Shown here piece by piece: positions 38,605 through 48,307 of a stretch of DNA of 64,000 nt (within the stretch, counting starts at the first letter, position 1; every line of letters starts with the position of its first letter). The notes beneath the pieces were generated by a model. It did no database searches and had not been told where the DNA came from. It was given only the letters and a program-made list of their open reading frames with translations. This DNA is from Cutibacterium avidum ATCC 25577 (lineage in GTDB: Bacteria; Actinomycetota; Actinomycetes; Propionibacteriales; Propionibacteriaceae): positions 1,424,550-1,488,549 of the forward strand of contig NZ_JH165054.1 in NCBI RefSeq assembly GCF_000227295.1. The letters run 5' to 3'. The position numbers and the translations under genes are program-made.

Positions 38605-38633
38605 CGGCCTGCTGCGTGTGACGCGGCGGGCCG
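38605..38633 (+). terminator. ftsH terminator hairpin
   Basis: A 13-bp stem (CGGCCTGCTGCGT with ACGCGGCGGGCCG, two G-T pairs) with a 3-base loop, 9 bases after the ftsH stop and followed by TCGTTCC. Confidence 0.75.
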
Positions 38634-38693
38634 TCGTTCCAGGTTGCCCGCCGTCACTTCGACCCAACCGTCGGTTGAACCGAGGAGGCCCCC

Positions 38694-39419
38694 ATGACCC
38701 GCAGAAGCCTGACGACGTACGGAGCCATCGTCGTTTACAACCTGTTCACGGTGGTCGGCGTCGTCCTGTTCGGCTGGCCGGTGGGCAACATTCTCTTGCT
38801 CGGCTGGTGCGAGAACGTCATGTTCGTCATTGCCGCGGCGCTGGCCAATGGACGTTTGCGGCGGGAGTCGAGGCGCACCGGCGAGCCAATTCCGGTCGAT
38901 CCGTCGGCTTGGCGGATTGATAACGGTATGAACCTTGATGCCACTGCCTCGCCGCTCTCCTACCTCTTGGCCAATCTCTTCTTCTTGGTGGTCCACCTCG
39001 GTTTTGCCGGTGCGTTGGCCTTACTCCTCGGGGTGCAGTTGACCGTCACCGCGGCTGGTGTGCCTTTCGTGTTGGCGGTCTTGCGCCATGTCGTCGAGGG
39101 GACCAATGATTCCTTGGGTGACCCTGACGTGCGGCGTGCCAAGGATCTACGGGCCGCACGGGATGCCAACCGGCGGGTTGTGGTCCAGCACGTCTTCATT
39201 ATCGTCGCTGGGGGTCTGAGTATCGCCATGCTAAACCTTGGAGGAGACCACCTCGGGGGCTTTAGCGGGTCGGGTCACGTTAGCGTCGAGGACATAAGGG
39301 ATGTCGTGGCGCTCGCGGTGCTGGTGCTCTACGTCGCTGCCAAGATCATCGTCGAGGTGCTGATCGCCTGGGCGCGGGACCACGTGACGCCGACGTCGAG
39401 CCTGTCGGCTGCGGCCTGA
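38694..39419 (+). CDS. DUF6498-type membrane protein
   Basis: A 241-residue protein with about six predicted membrane helices. GWCENVMFVIAAAL carries the W-x-E pattern of DUF6498 proteins. The other helices are IVVYNLFTVVGVVLFGW, YLLANLFFLVVHLGFAGALALLLGV, VFIIVAGGLSIAMLNLGG and DVVALAVLVLYVAAKIIVEVLI. The function is not known. GAGG precedes the ATG. It lies between ftsH and folE and may share a message with folE. Confidence 0.65.
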   Translation: MTRRSLTTYGAIVVYNLFTVVGVVLFGWPVGNILLLGWCENVMFVIAAALANGRLRRESRRTGEPIPVDPSAWRIDNGMNLDATASPLSYLLANLFFLVVHLGFAGALALLLGVQLTVTAAGVPFVLAVLRHVVEGTNDSLGDPDVRRAKDLRAARDANRRVVVQHVFIIVAGGLSIAMLNLGGDHLGGFSGSGHVSVEDIRDVVALAVLVLYVAAKIIVEVLIAWARDHVTPTSSLSAAA

Positions 39420-39452
39420 AGCAGCCCTCGTCGCTGTCCTAGAATCGTTCGA

Positions 39453-40040
39453 GTGAGTGAGTCCATGCCAGAGCTACCAGTTGACCTGTCTCGGGCCCGG
39501 GCCGCGGTGCGCGAGTTCCTTCTGGCGATCGGAGAGGACCCCGATCGGGAGGGCTTGCGCGAGACTCCCGAGCGGGTCGCCCGGGCCGCCGCCGAGATCT
39601 TCCGGGGCCTGGCCCAGGATCCCGCCGAGATCCTCTCCAAGACCTTTGACATCTCCCATGACGAGCTGGTCCTCGTGCGCGACATCGAGGTGCAGTCGTG
39701 CTGCGAGCACCATCTGCTGCCGTTCACCGGCGTCGCCCACGTCGGCTACATCCCGGCCAAGGACGGCCGTGTCACGGGTCTGAGCAAGATCGCCCGACTC
39801 GTCGACGTCTACTCCCGACGCCCCCAGGTCCAAGAGCGGCTCACGACCCAGGTCGCTGACGCCATGGTCGAGTACCTGCATGCCCGCGGGGTCATCGTCG
39901 TCATCGAGTGCGAGCACATGTGCATGACAATGCGCGGCGTGCGCAAGCCGGGGTCGCGGACGGTGACCTCGGCTGTGCGAGGCATCCTTCGTGACCCCGC
40001 CACTCGTGCCGAGGCGATGGGGTTGATCACCGGGAGGTGA
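39453..40040 (+). CDS. folE: GTP cyclohydrolase I
   Basis: A 195-residue enzyme that converts GTP to dihydroneopterin triphosphate, the first step to folate. [10 protein letters not shown] and [16 protein letters not shown] contain the zinc Cys and catalytic His residues, and the length fits. It starts at GTG 39453; ATG 39465 is also possible. It is closed by a strong terminator and is separated from folP-folB-folK by the 9-kb CRISPR-Cas locus. Confidence 0.97.
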   Translation: MSESMPELPVDLSRARAAVREFLLAIGEDPDREGLRETPERVARAAAEIFRGLAQDPAEILSKTFDISHDELVLVRDIEVQSCCEHHLLPFTGVAHVGYIPAKDGRVTGLSKIARLVDVYSRRPQVQERLTTQVADAMVEYLHARGVIVVIECEHMCMTMRGVRKPGSRTVTSAVRGILRDPATRAEAMGLITGR

Positions 40041-40043
40041 GGT

Positions 40044-40066
40044 GTGGCGGGCGTTGAGCCCGCCAC
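40044..40066 (+). terminator. folE terminator hairpin
   Basis: Perfect 9-bp arms GTGGCGGGC and GCCCGCCAC around GTTGA, followed by TTTCATT. It begins 3 bases after the folE stop and marks the left border of the CRISPR-Cas insertion. Confidence 0.85.
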
Positions 40067-40305
40067 TTTCATTGCCGCTGGTGAGAAATCGTTTCGGGTG
40101 ATAACAGCGACAGGTGGAACAAAAGCGGAACAAGATCGTCCGGGATAGTGTCGGTGGCGCAGCCCAGACTTATCTCTGTCACTGCATGAACCAGTGCTAA
40201 CGGCTTTGTCATGGAGTGACGTGTGTGCTCGGTGTGCGTGCCCACGCCATCACAACGAATGACAATGGGCCATTGGGGCCGCATTGATGAACAAAGGAGT
40301 GATTG

Positions 40306-41514
40306 ATGTCCGAGACTTCTGCCGAACTGACCTTTAAGATGTTGCTGGAGGCTTGTAGTCCAGGAGGTGCCAGCAACCTGTCCGTGACGACTGAGCTGGA
40401 ACCAGCTGCTGGCCTCCATGCCGGGGTCGCACCGGCACGATATGTACGCGGCAACAAGGGCACTTACGCCTATGAGCCTCGGTTTGTCGATGGGGAGCCC
40501 CAGCGATGCGTCGTTCTCGAAAGTAAGGGCGGGTTCCTGAACCTTCTCGAGGACGCACTTGGCTCCGCCATCTTCGACGAGGACGGCCCGCTCAAACTGA
40601 CGCCGCGCATGAGCGTCACCTACGACAATGGCCAGTCCATGGCTGATTACGAAGCGCCCCACCGTGCGTTCGATGGCCACTTCCGGGCGGGGTACATCGA
40701 CGGCAAGCCCGTCACCGCGAACCCGCGTTACCGTGCTCTTCGCGACTGCACGGCGATCAACATGAAGCCGCTCCTCGAGACCTCCCCGGTGAGCTTGCTA
40801 TTCGGCGCGTGGGACTCGAGCAGGAAGGCCCATCAGGTTCGTGTTCGTTCGGCCATGACCGGCGAGATCATTGGTGTCCTCGCAGATCAGAACTCCACTA
40901 CCACCCCCGAGCGTGGCGCTGCCCGCGTCGACCCGATTGCTGCGAGCGTCCAGCTGTCTGCGAAGGACATGCTGGCCCTCGTCGATCAGCAGGCCGATGA
41001 GTTCAGCGCGAAGACGGTCGCCAAGCTTCGTGACGAGGCGGCCAAGGCCAAGAAGGGAGCGATTTCAGGATCGTCCCTGGGGCTGGGCGCAATCCCGCCG
41101 TCACTGGAGAGCCTTGGTTTTGTTTCCTGCAAGCGCATCATCCGATCGACTGTTCTCAGCTTCAGTGCCCTCCGGCAGCTCCGCTTCGGAGGAGACACGG
41201 AGTCCGACGTGGCTTGCCGCGCTCTGCTGGCTGCCCTCGGCCTGGCCAGCCTCGCGCGATCCAACGAGGAACTGGTCATACGAGCCAACTGCGACCTGCG
41301 CGAGTCCGAGGCGCCTCACTTCGAGCTGGACTGCCGTAACGGAGAGGTCCAGACCTTGTCCCCGATCCTTCGGGAGCAGGCAGACGCACTTCTCGATCAG
41401 GCGATTTCGCACGCCCGCAACGCGGCTGGAATCTCCTGGAACGGCGAGGAGCTCGCGATCGTCGGTAACCCGATCGTCATCAGCGGTGCAACCGCCGAGG
41501 CCGAGGACGAGTGA
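40306..41514 (+). CDS. csb1: Type I-G Cas7 backbone protein Csb1 (GSU0053 family)
   Basis: A 402-residue protein. The early segment CVVLESKGGFLNLLEDAL fits the GSU0053 pattern (VLvES..s.aN.LE), as do ALRDCTAINMKPLLETSPVSLLFGAWDSSRK and the LRQLRFG segment. It would form the helical Cas7-like backbone of the Cascade complex along the crRNA. AAAGGAG lies 6 bases before ATG 40306. It is the first gene of a tightly packed cas operon in which every junction overlaps. Confidence 0.88.
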   Translation: MSETSAELTFKMLLEACSPGGASNLSVTTELEPAAGLHAGVAPARYVRGNKGTYAYEPRFVDGEPQRCVVLESKGGFLNLLEDALGSAIFDEDGPLKLTPRMSVTYDNGQSMADYEAPHRAFDGHFRAGYIDGKPVTANPRYRALRDCTAINMKPLLETSPVSLLFGAWDSSRKAHQVRVRSAMTGEIIGVLADQNSTTTPERGAARVDPIAASVQLSAKDMLALVDQQADEFSAKTVAKLRDEAAKAKKGAISGSSLGLGAIPPSLESLGFVSCKRIIRSTVLSFSALRQLRFGGDTESDVACRALLAALGLASLARSNEELVIRANCDLRESEAPHFELDCRNGEVQTLSPILREQADALLDQAISHARNAAGISWNGEELAIVGNPIVISGATAEAEDE

Positions 41515-43052
41515 CCGTGACCGCGTTCACCATCACCGCTCGTTTCCCGTTAGGGGTTTATCAAGGGCATTCGCCCGACGGTGTGACGTCGGATCGGTTC
41601 CCCTCAACCTCGCGATTGTTCTCGAGCATGGTTCACGCAGCGAGCAAGGGATCAACGGCTGAACCTCGCGGCGCAGATTTACGCATGTCCGAGGCGAGTG
41701 CGACGGCCCTGCAGTGGGTGGAGAACAATCCGCCCGAGGTCTGGACGCCACGCGGACGCTTCGAACCTTTCGGGCACGACGTCGAGATCACCTCGTATCG
41801 CCCTGAGGCCACTTTCGATAAGAGCGTGCTCAAGAAACGCCCCAAGCGCATCAGCCAAGGAGTGGCCACTGAGTTGGGTTGGTCGTGGTCGTGGGCAGAC
41901 GTGCCTGACGTCGTGGCGGCAACCTTGGAAGCCATTTGCGCTGACGTGGCTTGTCTGGGGGAGCGGGAGAGTTTCGCGGTTCTCGACACCAGCCGGGCAA
42001 CGGTCGAAGGGCTCACCCTGTCCCAGAAGGGTCAGCTGGGCAATCGCGGAACCAAGGTCGGGGCACCGGCAGCCGGCCGTCTGGCCGAACTTGAGGCTGC
42101 CCATGACATGGTGCTCGGGGCCAAGCCACAGACTGTGTCCAAGGACGCGGTGGCCAAGAATGAGGATCTCCACACGACTCCTGCTCCTCGCGAGCGTGTC
42201 GTCAACACCTTCTACACGGTGACTGCGGCTCCGGACCCTGACCTGCCTTGGACAAGGGCGATTCGCATCCCGATCAGTCGGCAGTTGCCTGACGACGAAC
42301 TCGTCAAATGGTCTGTGGCTTTTCACCGCACGATTGCCCGGCGCATCGGATCTGAGGCACCCGCGATCGTCACGGGCAGATATCCTCGCGGATTCGCGCC
42401 ACCACCAAACCGAGTCGCCATTCAGTATCTCGATCCGAATCTGCCGACCCGTGCGCGGTTCGACGGGCCCTCCTTGGCCCTTCTCATCCCGCACGGGATG
42501 GACGCCATGGATGAGTGGAGACTTCGTAGCGCCCTAGGTACCTCGATGAGGCTGGTCCTGGGCAAGTCCGGAACGCTGGAGCTTGGTGAATTCGAAGACA
42601 TGTCCGTGGAGGACTTCTGGGCGCCAGTACCGAGTGGACACCGCCGGTTCTGGAAGGCTCAGCCGGCAGCCGTTCCGGAGACGGGTACTCAGAAGATCCG
42701 AGGCGGAAAGTGGACCCTCGGTCACTCCGCCCTCCTTTCCTTGGGATTCGTCTTCAAAGATCCGTCGCTTCATGTACAGAAGGGCACTGCTGGGTATCTC
42801 GAACGGATCGCCCAGGTCGTGGAGAAGGGGGCTCGGGTCTTCTCCTGCCACGCCATTCCGGATCACAGGGTCGAGAGGTATGTCCACCGTATGCCGAAGC
42901 ATGTGCAGTGCATCCCGTACCAAGCGCTGCTCGACCTGGGGTCTCTCACGACTGATTCAGCTTTGACCGCCATCGGTCAGTCGCGACATTTGGGAGGCGG
43001 CCTGTTGGTGCCGGTTGACCTTCCCACGGACCTTTTCGGAGGTGAGGAGTGA
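41511..43052 (+). CDS. csb2: Type I-G Csb2 protein, Cas5-Cas6 fusion (GSU0054 family)
   Basis: A 513-residue protein. The N-terminus FTITARFPLGVYQGHS...DRFPSTSRLFSSMVHAA matches the Cas5-like RAMP start of GSU0054 ('wPpSpwRLl.Alv'). The C-terminal half includes Gly-rich LGGGLLVPVD, typical of the Cas6-like part that processes pre-crRNA and holds the 5' handle. GTG 41511 overlaps the csb1 stop. A fused Cas5-Cas6 is the hallmark of subtype I-G. Confidence 0.85.
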   Translation: MTVTAFTITARFPLGVYQGHSPDGVTSDRFPSTSRLFSSMVHAASKGSTAEPRGADLRMSEASATALQWVENNPPEVWTPRGRFEPFGHDVEITSYRPEATFDKSVLKKRPKRISQGVATELGWSWSWADVPDVVAATLEAICADVACLGERESFAVLDTSRATVEGLTLSQKGQLGNRGTKVGAPAAGRLAELEAAHDMVLGAKPQTVSKDAVAKNEDLHTTPAPRERVVNTFYTVTAAPDPDLPWTRAIRIPISRQLPDDELVKWSVAFHRTIARRIGSEAPAIVTGRYPRGFAPPPNRVAIQYLDPNLPTRARFDGPSLALLIPHGMDAMDEWRLRSALGTSMRLVLGKSGTLELGEFEDMSVEDFWAPVPSGHRRFWKAQPAAVPETGTQKIRGGKWTLGHSALLSLGFVFKDPSLHVQKGTAGYLERIAQVVEKGARVFSCHAIPDHRVERYVHRMPKHVQCIPYQALLDLGSLTTDSALTAIGQSRHLGGGLLVPVDLPTDLFGGEE

Positions 43053-45691
43053 TGCTGGACAGCTCTGATTTTGGTGAGTTCTTCGCTGCGGTCAATGACG
43101 GGTACAGGCCTTTTGCTTGGCAGGAGCGTCTCTTGGCCGATGTCATCGAAAAGGGCTCGTGGCCCGATGTCATCGGGGCCCCGACGGGATCCGGTAAGTC
43201 AAGCGTCGTCGACGTCTTCGTCTTCGCGAATGCCCTCGTTGCGCAGGGGTCTGCGCCGAGGCTGCCCCGACGAATGGCTGTCGTCGTGGATCGGCGGGCG
43301 CTTGTCGACCATCATGCCGAACGAGCTCGGCGAATTGCCGAAGCGCTTGACGGCGCCACGGACGGGATCCTCGCCGATGTGGCCGCAGCACTCAGATCAT
43401 TGCGTGTCGACTCACGTGCCGAGGCCCTGATCGTCAACGAGATGCGTGGCGCGCTGCCGCCGGAACGTGGCTGGATCGATGATCCGACGGCCTGCGCGGT
43501 CATCTGCGCCACACCCGACATGTGGGGGAGCCGTCTTCTCATGAGGGGTTACGGCTCGAGTCGTCGGGCCCGTCCGCGAGAGGCCGGTTTCCTTGGTCTT
43601 GACGCGGTGATGGTCCTTGACGAGGCGCACCTCAACCAACAGTTGCTGCTCACAGCGCGACGAGTTCGTGAGCTTCAGGACAAGTTCGAGGAACCCCTCG
43701 GGGTCCCTCATCTTCAGGTGGTTGAGACGACGGCTACTCCGAGGAATGACGGATCAGGACGGTGTGTCTCGGTCACAGCAGATGATCTCGGGGACGAATC
43801 GTTGGCAGCACGTCTCACCAGGCCCAAGCCGGTCAACCTTGTCGAGGCTCAAGCATGGCCGTCGGGCAAGTCCGCTTCGAAGAAGCACATCGCGCAGCTG
43901 GCCGAGGAAGTTATCTCCCTCAAGGATCGCCTTGGTGAAGGGACGGTTGGGTGCATCGTCAACCGCGTCGACACCGCTATCGAACTCGTGAGCAGGCTCA
44001 AGGAGACGTTCCCTGACGGCATCGGGTGCTGGGTGGGTCCCATGCGCCCCATGGACGTTGGTGAGCTCCAGCAGAACAACCCCGAACTGCTCGACTCCTC
44101 TAAAGCTCCGAAGCTGGACGTGCTGGTTGCGACTCAGACGGTGGAGGTCGGTGTCGATCTTGACCTTGCCGGCCTGGTGACGGAACTGGCACCCGGTGAT
44201 GCGATTGCTCAGCGGGTGGGCCGCGTCAATCGGCGCGGGCATCGCCCGGATGGGCCAGTAACGGTCATCGTCCCTGCAGATGAGAAGGTCAGGGACTATT
44301 TGCCCTACCTTGGCGACGATCTTGTTGCTGCGAGGTCGTGGTTGCAGTCATTGGCGGATGAACCGGAGGGTTTGTCTCCGTGGCAACTGGTGTCTCATCA
44401 GCCTCCCCCGGCCCGAACTCGCCGTCCCATTCCCATGAGGCTGGAATGGCATGACGTTGAGCGGCTTTCGCACACCTCGGAGCTCCCCTTTGCCTTGGAG
44501 GATCTTGACTTGTGGATTGCCGAGGACCTCGAGCAGAACGAGCCTGAGTGCGGCTTGGTGGTGCGAGACCTTCCCGAGTTCGAGGACGATGGAGCAGGTG
44601 ATGGCGTCGCCCTGTCATTGCTGCAGGCCACACCACCACATACCGATGAGGTCTTTCCTACGAAGCTCTCCGTCTTGCGAGCCCACGTGACGAAGATCCT
44701 GGACGGGACGTCACGCACCTCGCGAGCCTTTGTGTGGCGAAGTGACGTTCGGCAGGCGGAGGCTGTGTGGACTTCTTTGACTGCACCAGAAGACCTCAGG
44801 GCAGGCGACGTCGTTTGCGTCGATAAGGGCCATAGTCTGACATGGCAACGCATTGTGGTTCCGCCTGAGAACGCCAGACGTGAGGACTTCCCCACGGCAT
44901 GGGGAGCAGTCGAAGACGTCCAGGTGCGCGCGTCGCGTCAGCGAGTCGGGGACATTCGGGTGGCTGACCTGGATCCTGAAGACCCTCAATTCGTGCAGGA
45001 TCTCCTCGGGTGCCGTGGAGAGTGGGACATCACGCTGTCTCCGCCCGACGACAAAGGCCGCACGTCCTGGGTCGTTCTGACCCGCGCCGCCAGGGTGCTT
45101 GATGATGAGGCATCACGACAGACATGGTCGCCGTCCGACCGGGTGCCGTTGACTCAACACTCCGAGGCCGTCGCGGATCGTGCCAAGCGTTTCGCCGAAA
45201 GGATCGGGGTGTCCGAGGAAATGTGTGAGACCTTGGCACAAGCCGGCTTGTGGCACGACGCGGGAAAGGCCGATCCACGGTTCCAGTTGTTGCTGGGCAA
45301 TGACGGCTCGCTGGAACCGATTGCCAAGAGCACGGGGTTGAACCGACAGCGAACCCGCCAACGTGTTGCTGCATCACCGCTGCCCCGGGGGTGGCGGCAT
45401 GAGCACAAGTCCGCTGTCATGGCACTGGCCGGAGGCCAGTCGGAACTCGTCGCTCGGCTCGCTGGCACGACCCACGGAGAGGGCCGGACTCTACCTGCGT
45501 ACGACATGACGCAGCTGTGTACGAGCGCAGACCCCGAGGAACTCCAACATCTCTGCAGAGTTCTGTTCGAGGAAGGCGGCTGGGACGAGTTGATCGAGTC
45601 CACGCAGGCCGAGGTTGGAGTCTGGACGACCTGCTTCCTCGAGGGCGTCCTTCGCGCAGCCGACTGCCAGGTTTCCAAGGAGGGATCATGA
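43052..45691 (+). CDS. cas3: Cas3 helicase-nuclease with C-terminal HD domain
   Basis: An 879-residue protein. The helicase comes first: GAPTGSGKSS (near residue 43), VLDEAHLNQQLLL (DEAH box, near 190), VVETTATPR and IAQRVGRVNRRGH (motif VI). The HD nuclease comes last: AGLWHDAGKADPRFQLLLG near residue 735. Helicase-then-HD order is the reverse of most Cas3 proteins and typical of subtype I-G (GSU0051-like). It would unwind and degrade target DNA. ATG 43052 overlaps the csb2 stop; GTG 43049 is an in-frame alternative. Confidence 0.92.
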   Translation: MLDSSDFGEFFAAVNDGYRPFAWQERLLADVIEKGSWPDVIGAPTGSGKSSVVDVFVFANALVAQGSAPRLPRRMAVVVDRRALVDHHAERARRIAEALDGATDGILADVAAALRSLRVDSRAEALIVNEMRGALPPERGWIDDPTACAVICATPDMWGSRLLMRGYGSSRRARPREAGFLGLDAVMVLDEAHLNQQLLLTARRVRELQDKFEEPLGVPHLQVVETTATPRNDGSGRCVSVTADDLGDESLAARLTRPKPVNLVEAQAWPSGKSASKKHIAQLAEEVISLKDRLGEGTVGCIVNRVDTAIELVSRLKETFPDGIGCWVGPMRPMDVGELQQNNPELLDSSKAPKLDVLVATQTVEVGVDLDLAGLVTELAPGDAIAQRVGRVNRRGHRPDGPVTVIVPADEKVRDYLPYLGDDLVAARSWLQSLADEPEGLSPWQLVSHQPPPARTRRPIPMRLEWHDVERLSHTSELPFALEDLDLWIAEDLEQNEPECGLVVRDLPEFEDDGAGDGVALSLLQATPPHTDEVFPTKLSVLRAHVTKILDGTSRTSRAFVWRSDVRQAEAVWTSLTAPEDLRAGDVVCVDKGHSLTWQRIVVPPENARREDFPTAWGAVEDVQVRASRQRVGDIRVADLDPEDPQFVQDLLGCRGEWDITLSPPDDKGRTSWVVLTRAARVLDDEASRQTWSPSDRVPLTQHSEAVADRAKRFAERIGVSEEMCETLAQAGLWHDAGKADPRFQLLLGNDGSLEPIAKSTGLNRQRTRQRVAASPLPRGWRHEHKSAVMALAGGQSELVARLAGTTHGEGRTLPAYDMTQLCTSADPEELQHLCRVLFEEGGWDELIESTQAEVGVWTTCFLEGVLRAADCQVSKEGS

Positions 45692-46722
45692 TTCGCCTAG
45701 TCGGAGATATCACCGACGCGTCCACTCATTTCGCCCAGGTTGGTCTGGCATTGATTCTCCAGAACGCAGGAGTCAAGAATGTCCGGATTTTCTGGGAGGA
45801 CGGTTCCTCAGCTCGGGCGGTGGTCACATGGGACGGCGACACTGATGTCGGTCAAATCGTCAAGGATCATGCGGCGAGATGTTGTCAGGAGGGTTCCTGG
45901 GTATCTCAGTCGGTGATCGAAGCGAGCGGGAAGAAGCCGGTTGAAGCCGGTGTGTTCAGCCCCCGCGTCACTCCGCGAAAGACTGTCGAAGACTTGGCCA
46001 AGTGGGTCACGCTTAGGCGGACCAACATCGACGCTCTCCCACTCGACCGTTTGGATATGGCAATGGTGGGTGAGCTGGGGGAACCCGCTTACTGGCATGT
46101 GTCGCACAAGGTTGCGGCAAAAGATGTCGAGCCAGACCGTGGTGCCACCCGTTGGGAGATGACAATCCGTCTCAGCGGACGGAACTTTGTGCCTGATGCC
46201 TTGCTGAAGTACGCCGGAAAGCTTGCTGACCGGGAACCAAAAGACATCCTTGACGGCCTTGTGGGAAACTCGTTGAACGATGACTTCGGAACTGGTACGA
46301 CGCCACTCGGTTTCAAGAACCGAAGCGCCATGGACACGGCTACAGCATGGTGCATGTTGTGGGGGATAGCAGCCACGACCTTGGTCCCCAGATCGCTGGC
46401 GGACATCCCGTCCAGAGGCTTTGCGCAGAGTTCTGGCGCTTACCCGAGAAACCGGGTTCACCCGAGGTACGCGACATTGCCAGTGATGTCGAAACCGACG
46501 TCTGTGTGCCGCTGGTCTGGTGTCTTGCGTAGCAAGACATGGGACGAGATTGTTCAGACTGGCGATGTCGAGGATTTGTCGCCAGTGGTGATGTCCCAGC
46601 TGGTGTCTTGGGGCGTTGAGAATGGCGTTCGGTTTGAAATCGAGGTGGCTGGAAGCGCCAGTGCGCCGGAACGAAGACTCAAGGGCGGATCAGTTTTCAG
46701 GATCGCCGATGCTTGGAGATGA
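45688..46722 (+). CDS. csb3: Type I-G protein Csb3
   Basis: A 344-residue protein. It starts MIRLVGDITDASTHFAQVGLALIL and has the segment RKTVEDLAKWVTLRRTNIDALPLDRLDMAMVGELG. By position, size and this pattern it fits Csb3 (the Bifidobacterium Balac_1303 family), which takes the place of Csx17/Cas8 in one branch of subtype I-G. It could be the large-subunit equivalent that recognises the PAM; this is inference. No enzyme motif is visible. ATG 45688 has AAGGAGGG and overlaps the cas3 stop. Confidence 0.75.
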   Translation: MIRLVGDITDASTHFAQVGLALILQNAGVKNVRIFWEDGSSARAVVTWDGDTDVGQIVKDHAARCCQEGSWVSQSVIEASGKKPVEAGVFSPRVTPRKTVEDLAKWVTLRRTNIDALPLDRLDMAMVGELGEPAYWHVSHKVAAKDVEPDRGATRWEMTIRLSGRNFVPDALLKYAGKLADREPKDILDGLVGNSLNDDFGTGTTPLGFKNRSAMDTATAWCMLWGIAATTLVPRSLADIPSRGFAQSSGAYPRNRVHPRYATLPVMSKPTSVCRWSGVLRSKTWDEIVQTGDVEDLSPVVMSQLVSWGVENGVRFEIEVAGSASAPERRLKGGSVFRIADAWR

Positions 46723-48307
46723 CCCCCTTCCGATCAGTTTGGTTCTGCATGCGGTTTTTTGCCCCAGGAACGCCTGGTTGCAGGGATCGGGAGAAACGAC
46801 GGACACCTACCAAGTGCAGGCCGGCACCGAGGCACACCGGGCGGTTGATGACGCCACGACCGCCCGAGACAACGAGCACCGTGCAGTGCCGGTCTACTCG
46901 GAAGCCCTGGGAGTGGTTGGTCGTTGCGACTGCGTTCGCGATCAGCCGGACGGGACCGTCGTTGTGATTGAGTACAAGACGACTCCGGTCCGGCAACAGG
47001 CCATTGTGACGCCGGCCCATCGCGTACAGCTTGCTTTGCAAGCGATGTGTTTGGAAGAGGCCGGTCATACGGTTTCGGCTGCATTCGTGTGGTTCGTCAA
47101 CCACCACAAAGACGTTCGCGTTGACCTAACCGATGAGTTGAGAAATGAGGCCGCGCGTTGGGTTCGTACGACTCGTCAGCTTCTCCAGAACTCTCGACCA
47201 CCGGAGCCGTTGTCCAATGACGCCAGATGTAGTCGATGCTCTCATGTCAGTGTCTGTCTTCCAGATGAGGTCAGGAGCACCGCACCTGCTCGTCGTATTT
47301 CGGTGACCAGGAACCGCGGGGTCATTGTCCACGCGACGACTCCGGGCTCGCGAGTGCAGATTCGCCGTTCCCGGGTTGAGGTTGTTCGCGGCGGGGAGGT
47401 GCTCGCAGAGCTTCCTCTCGAGAAGGTTGACGGGCTGATTCTCCATGGCAACGTTGACGTCTCGAGTGCGCTTATGCGCGAGCTTCTGTGGCGTCGAAGA
47501 ACGGTCGTCTGGTGTAGCTCGCGAGGCCGGGTGATGGGCTGGGCATCTACAGCCCAGACGGTCAACGGGCTTGGCCGCGTGCACCAACACGAGATATCGG
47601 CTCAAGGGTCTTTGCCCCTTGCTAGAGGCATGATTCGTGCCAAGATTGCCAACCAAGCGACCATGCTGAGGCGCTGGTACAAGGCCGGGGATGAAGCTAC
47701 TTTCTTGAGGTTCTTGCAACACAGTATTGACGAGTGTGCGTCACTGCCAGAGATCTTTGCGGTTGAGGGTCGCGCTGCAGCGGTGTACTTCGGGTTGTTC
47801 CCGATGTTTCTCAAGGACGGTAAGCGGCAGGATTGGGTCGAGCATTGGTCGGGGAGGCAGGGGCGGGGTGCTGGTGATCCTCTTAACCTCTGCCTCAACT
47901 ATGCCTACGGATTGCTTCTGACTGAATGCGTCCGCGCCTTGGTCGCGTGTGGACTGGACCCTCATGCCGGGATTCTCCATTCGGCCAACCGGAACAAGCC
48001 CGCGATGGCTCTTGACCTCATGGAGGAATTCCGTCCGGTCATTGCTGATTCCGTAGTGGTATCTGCCATCAACAATGGGCAATTGAGGTTGCGATATCTC
48101 TCTTCCGGTTTGGGCGAAGCCACGCTGGACCAGCGGGCCAAGAAGGTGTTGATCACGGCCCATGAAGCACGAATGGCAACGGAGATCATCCATCCGCTGT
48201 ATGGATACAAGGTTTCATGGCGGCGCGTCGTCGAAGTCCAAGCCCGATTAGTCCTGGAGGCGGTCTCGGGATCTGCTGCGCCATATCGCGGGGTGACGGT
48301 GAGATGA
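46709..48307 (+). CDS. cas4-cas1: Cas4-Cas1 fusion, spacer acquisition
   Basis: A 532-residue fusion. Cas4 part (about 1-190): Cys18 (FCPRNAW), nuclease motif IEYKT (Glu88-Lys90) and the Cys cluster CSRCSHVSVC (174, 177, 183), which with Cys18 would hold a 4Fe-4S cluster. Cas1 part (about 200-532): AVEGRAA (Glu353) and ILHSANRNKPAMALDLMEEFRPVIADSVV (His424 and acidic residues) form the metal site. Such fusions are known in I-G systems, where Cas4 selects PAM-bearing prespacers. ATG 46709 follows AGGA and overlaps csb3 by 14 bases. Confidence 0.95.
   Translation: MLGDDPLPISLVLHAVFCPRNAWLQGSGETTDTYQVQAGTEAHRAVDDATTARDNEHRAVPVYSEALGVVGRCDCVRDQPDGTVVVIEYKTTPVRQQAIVTPAHRVQLALQAMCLEEAGHTVSAAFVWFVNHHKDVRVDLTDELRNEAARWVRTTRQLLQNSRPPEPLSNDARCSRCSHVSVCLPDEVRSTAPARRISVTRNRGVIVHATTPGSRVQIRRSRVEVVRGGEVLAELPLEKVDGLILHGNVDVSSALMRELLWRRRTVVWCSSRGRVMGWASTAQTVNGLGRVHQHEISAQGSLPLARGMIRAKIANQATMLRRWYKAGDEATFLRFLQHSIDECASLPEIFAVEGRAAAVYFGLFPMFLKDGKRQDWVEHWSGRQGRGAGDPLNLCLNYAYGLLLTECVRALVACGLDPHAGILHSANRNKPAMALDLMEEFRPVIADSVVVSAINNGQLRLRYLSSGLGEATLDQRAKKVLITAHEARMATEIIHPLYGYKVSWRRVVEVQARLVLEAVSGSAAPYRGVTVR

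Noticed and set aside
40069-40680. Minus-strand frame over the cas promoter and csb1 start
   Set aside because: No ribosome site and no domain; csb1 on the plus strand has a strong site and family motifs.
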